Source: an uncultured bacterium (lineage in GTDB: Bacteria > Verrucomicrobiota > Kiritimatiellia > RFP12 > UBA1067). From it: a DNA stretch of 50,015 nt. Shown here one piece after another: positions 49,451 to 50,015 of this stretch; position 1 is the first letter of the stretch; every line of letters begins with the position of its first letter. Under the pieces are notes generated by a model. That model saw only the letters and a list, made by a program, of their open reading frames with translations. It was not told the DNA's origin and ran no database searches. Made by a program: the position numbers and the translations under genes. Where the stretch lies: the NCBI GenBank assembly GCA_902769585.1, contig CACXPT010000005.1, forward strand, positions 1 through 50,015. Direction: 5' to 3'.

Positions 49451-50015
49451 TCAAGGCTTGATGAGCGCCCAATCCTCGGAGCCGATGGTCCGGCCCGCGC
49501 AGGCGTAGGGCTTCGCGCCGTAGTTCGTGACGAGGCGCGAGCCGTCGGACCATGTGGTGCAGAACACGTCCTCGGCCAGGCGCTCGTGCTTCTCCATGAA
49601 CAGGTACTGGAGGTAGTTCAGCTTCGCGTAGATGTCCCAGCCCTCCTTGATCTTCGCAACGGAGTCATGCAGCTCCTTGTCGGTGCCGCAGCGAAGGTCG
49701 GAGTCGCCCATCCAGTCTGTGCCGTCCGAGACGAACTTCGAGTAGAAGTAGAAGTTGGGACGCCCGCCGTACTCCAGCAGCTTGAGGCGCGAGTAACGGT
49801 CCTGCGCGGTAAAGTTCACGGTCGTCGTGAACGGGTTCTGCACGATGAAGCCGTTGTAGACGATCTGCCACACGGGAATCATGCCGTCCACAAGGCCCTT
49901 GTTCTTCTTGCGCGGATCGCCGAAGCTCGCGTAGAGGACCGAGTCCGTCTCGCCCGCGAAGTGGTCGAGCGACCCCTCGCTCGCGAAGCCGCCGAACGCC
50001 TTGCGCGTGAGCGCG
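49451..50015 (-). CDS. DUF5696-like protein, C-terminal part (starts beyond the right edge)
   Basis: The frame is open to base 50015 and ends at 49451; about 187 residues are visible: FGGFASEGSLDHFAGETDSV, PVWQIVYNGFIVQNPFTTTVN, PNFYFYSKFVSDGTDWMGDS, FCTTWSDGSRLVTNYGAKPY. This resembles the C-terminal part of the large DUF5696 glycosidase-like proteins of gut bacteria. The SDGSRLVTNYG ending is typical of a final beta domain. The GTG at 49891 is internal, not the start. The catalytic region is outside the window, so the assignment is moderate. Confidence 0.6.
   Translation of the reverse strand, partial: ALTRKAFGGFASEGSLDHFAGETDSVLYASFGDPRKKNKGLVDGMIPVWQIVYNGFIVQNPFTTTVNFTAQDRYSRLKLLEYGGRPNFYFYSKFVSDGTDWMGDSDLRCGTDKELHDSVAKIKEGWDIYAKLNYLQYLFMEKHERLAEDVFCTTWSDGSRLVTNYGAKPYACAGRTIGSEDWALIKP

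Overview
The window is GC-rich (roughly 60-65 %), densely coded bacterial DNA. It carries secreted glycoside hydrolases and esterases (two GH2, GH29 fucosidase, CE7 esterase, DUF1080, DUF5696-like), a flavodiiron protein, rhamnose and ribose genes, and a type IIA topoisomerase B subunit of the kind seen in Bacteroidota and PVC bacteria. I infer an anaerobic, glycan-degrading, Gram-negative member of the PVC superphylum, most like gut Kiritimatiellota. That placement rests on gene content and style only; no rRNA or tRNA gene was found.

Layout. 1-8.1 kb (minus strand): partial rhamnulokinase, RsmI-type methyltransferase, MgtC-like protein, DUF1080 protein, Lnt, a bile-acid/Na+ symporter family transporter, two small envelope proteins, then an ECF sigma module (Spy/CnrX-like periplasmic protein, sigma factor, likely anti-sigma). 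8.2-12.2 kb: secreted LacZ-type GH2 followed by a lone LolD-type ATPase. 12.3-22.8 kb (plus strand): an AT-richer, tightly overlapping nine-gene surface-glycan operon. It holds a YrbL-kinase/GT8 fusion, GT2, NDP-hexose 2,3-dehydratase, Gfo/Idh ketoreductase, DegT aminotransferase, NeuD-type acetyltransferase, DUF1796, GT4 and an MsbA-like exporter. Together they look like a route to an N-acylated amino-2,6-dideoxy sugar and its transfer and export. 22.8-27.5 kb: periplasmic adaptor, flavodiiron protein, GlnRS and a repeat protein, all minus. 27.7-29.4 kb: second GH2. 29.4-41 kb (minus): ThiC, sugar transporter, ribokinase, LarC, LarB, fucosidase, two metallophosphoesterases around an outer-membrane barrel, and a CE7 esterase. 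41-47 kb: GAPDH, ParE, an SF2 helicase and a DUF932-like protein. 47-50 kb: a CBM-bearing glycosidase, a frameshifted fragment and the C-terminus of a DUF5696-like protein.

The most unusual signal is a family of degenerate tandem 7- and 8-base repeats. They occur in intergenic DNA (6.85, 25.1 and 30.95 kb) and also in frame inside three unrelated conserved proteins (Lnt, GlnRS, GH2), at or near predicted domain junctions. Two of the intergenic sites share a larger composite architecture: long imperfect inverted repeat, conserved module of about 55 bp, then an array abutting a stop codon. They resemble the STRR heptanucleotide repeats of cyanobacteria and may be a mobile or slippage-generated family in this lineage.

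Other points are a 73-bp tandem duplication covering the parE promoter and start, extended -10 boxes only 6-8 nt before start codons (probable leaderless mRNAs), and an outer-membrane barrel gene lying inside one uninterrupted frame that joins two metallophosphoesterases.
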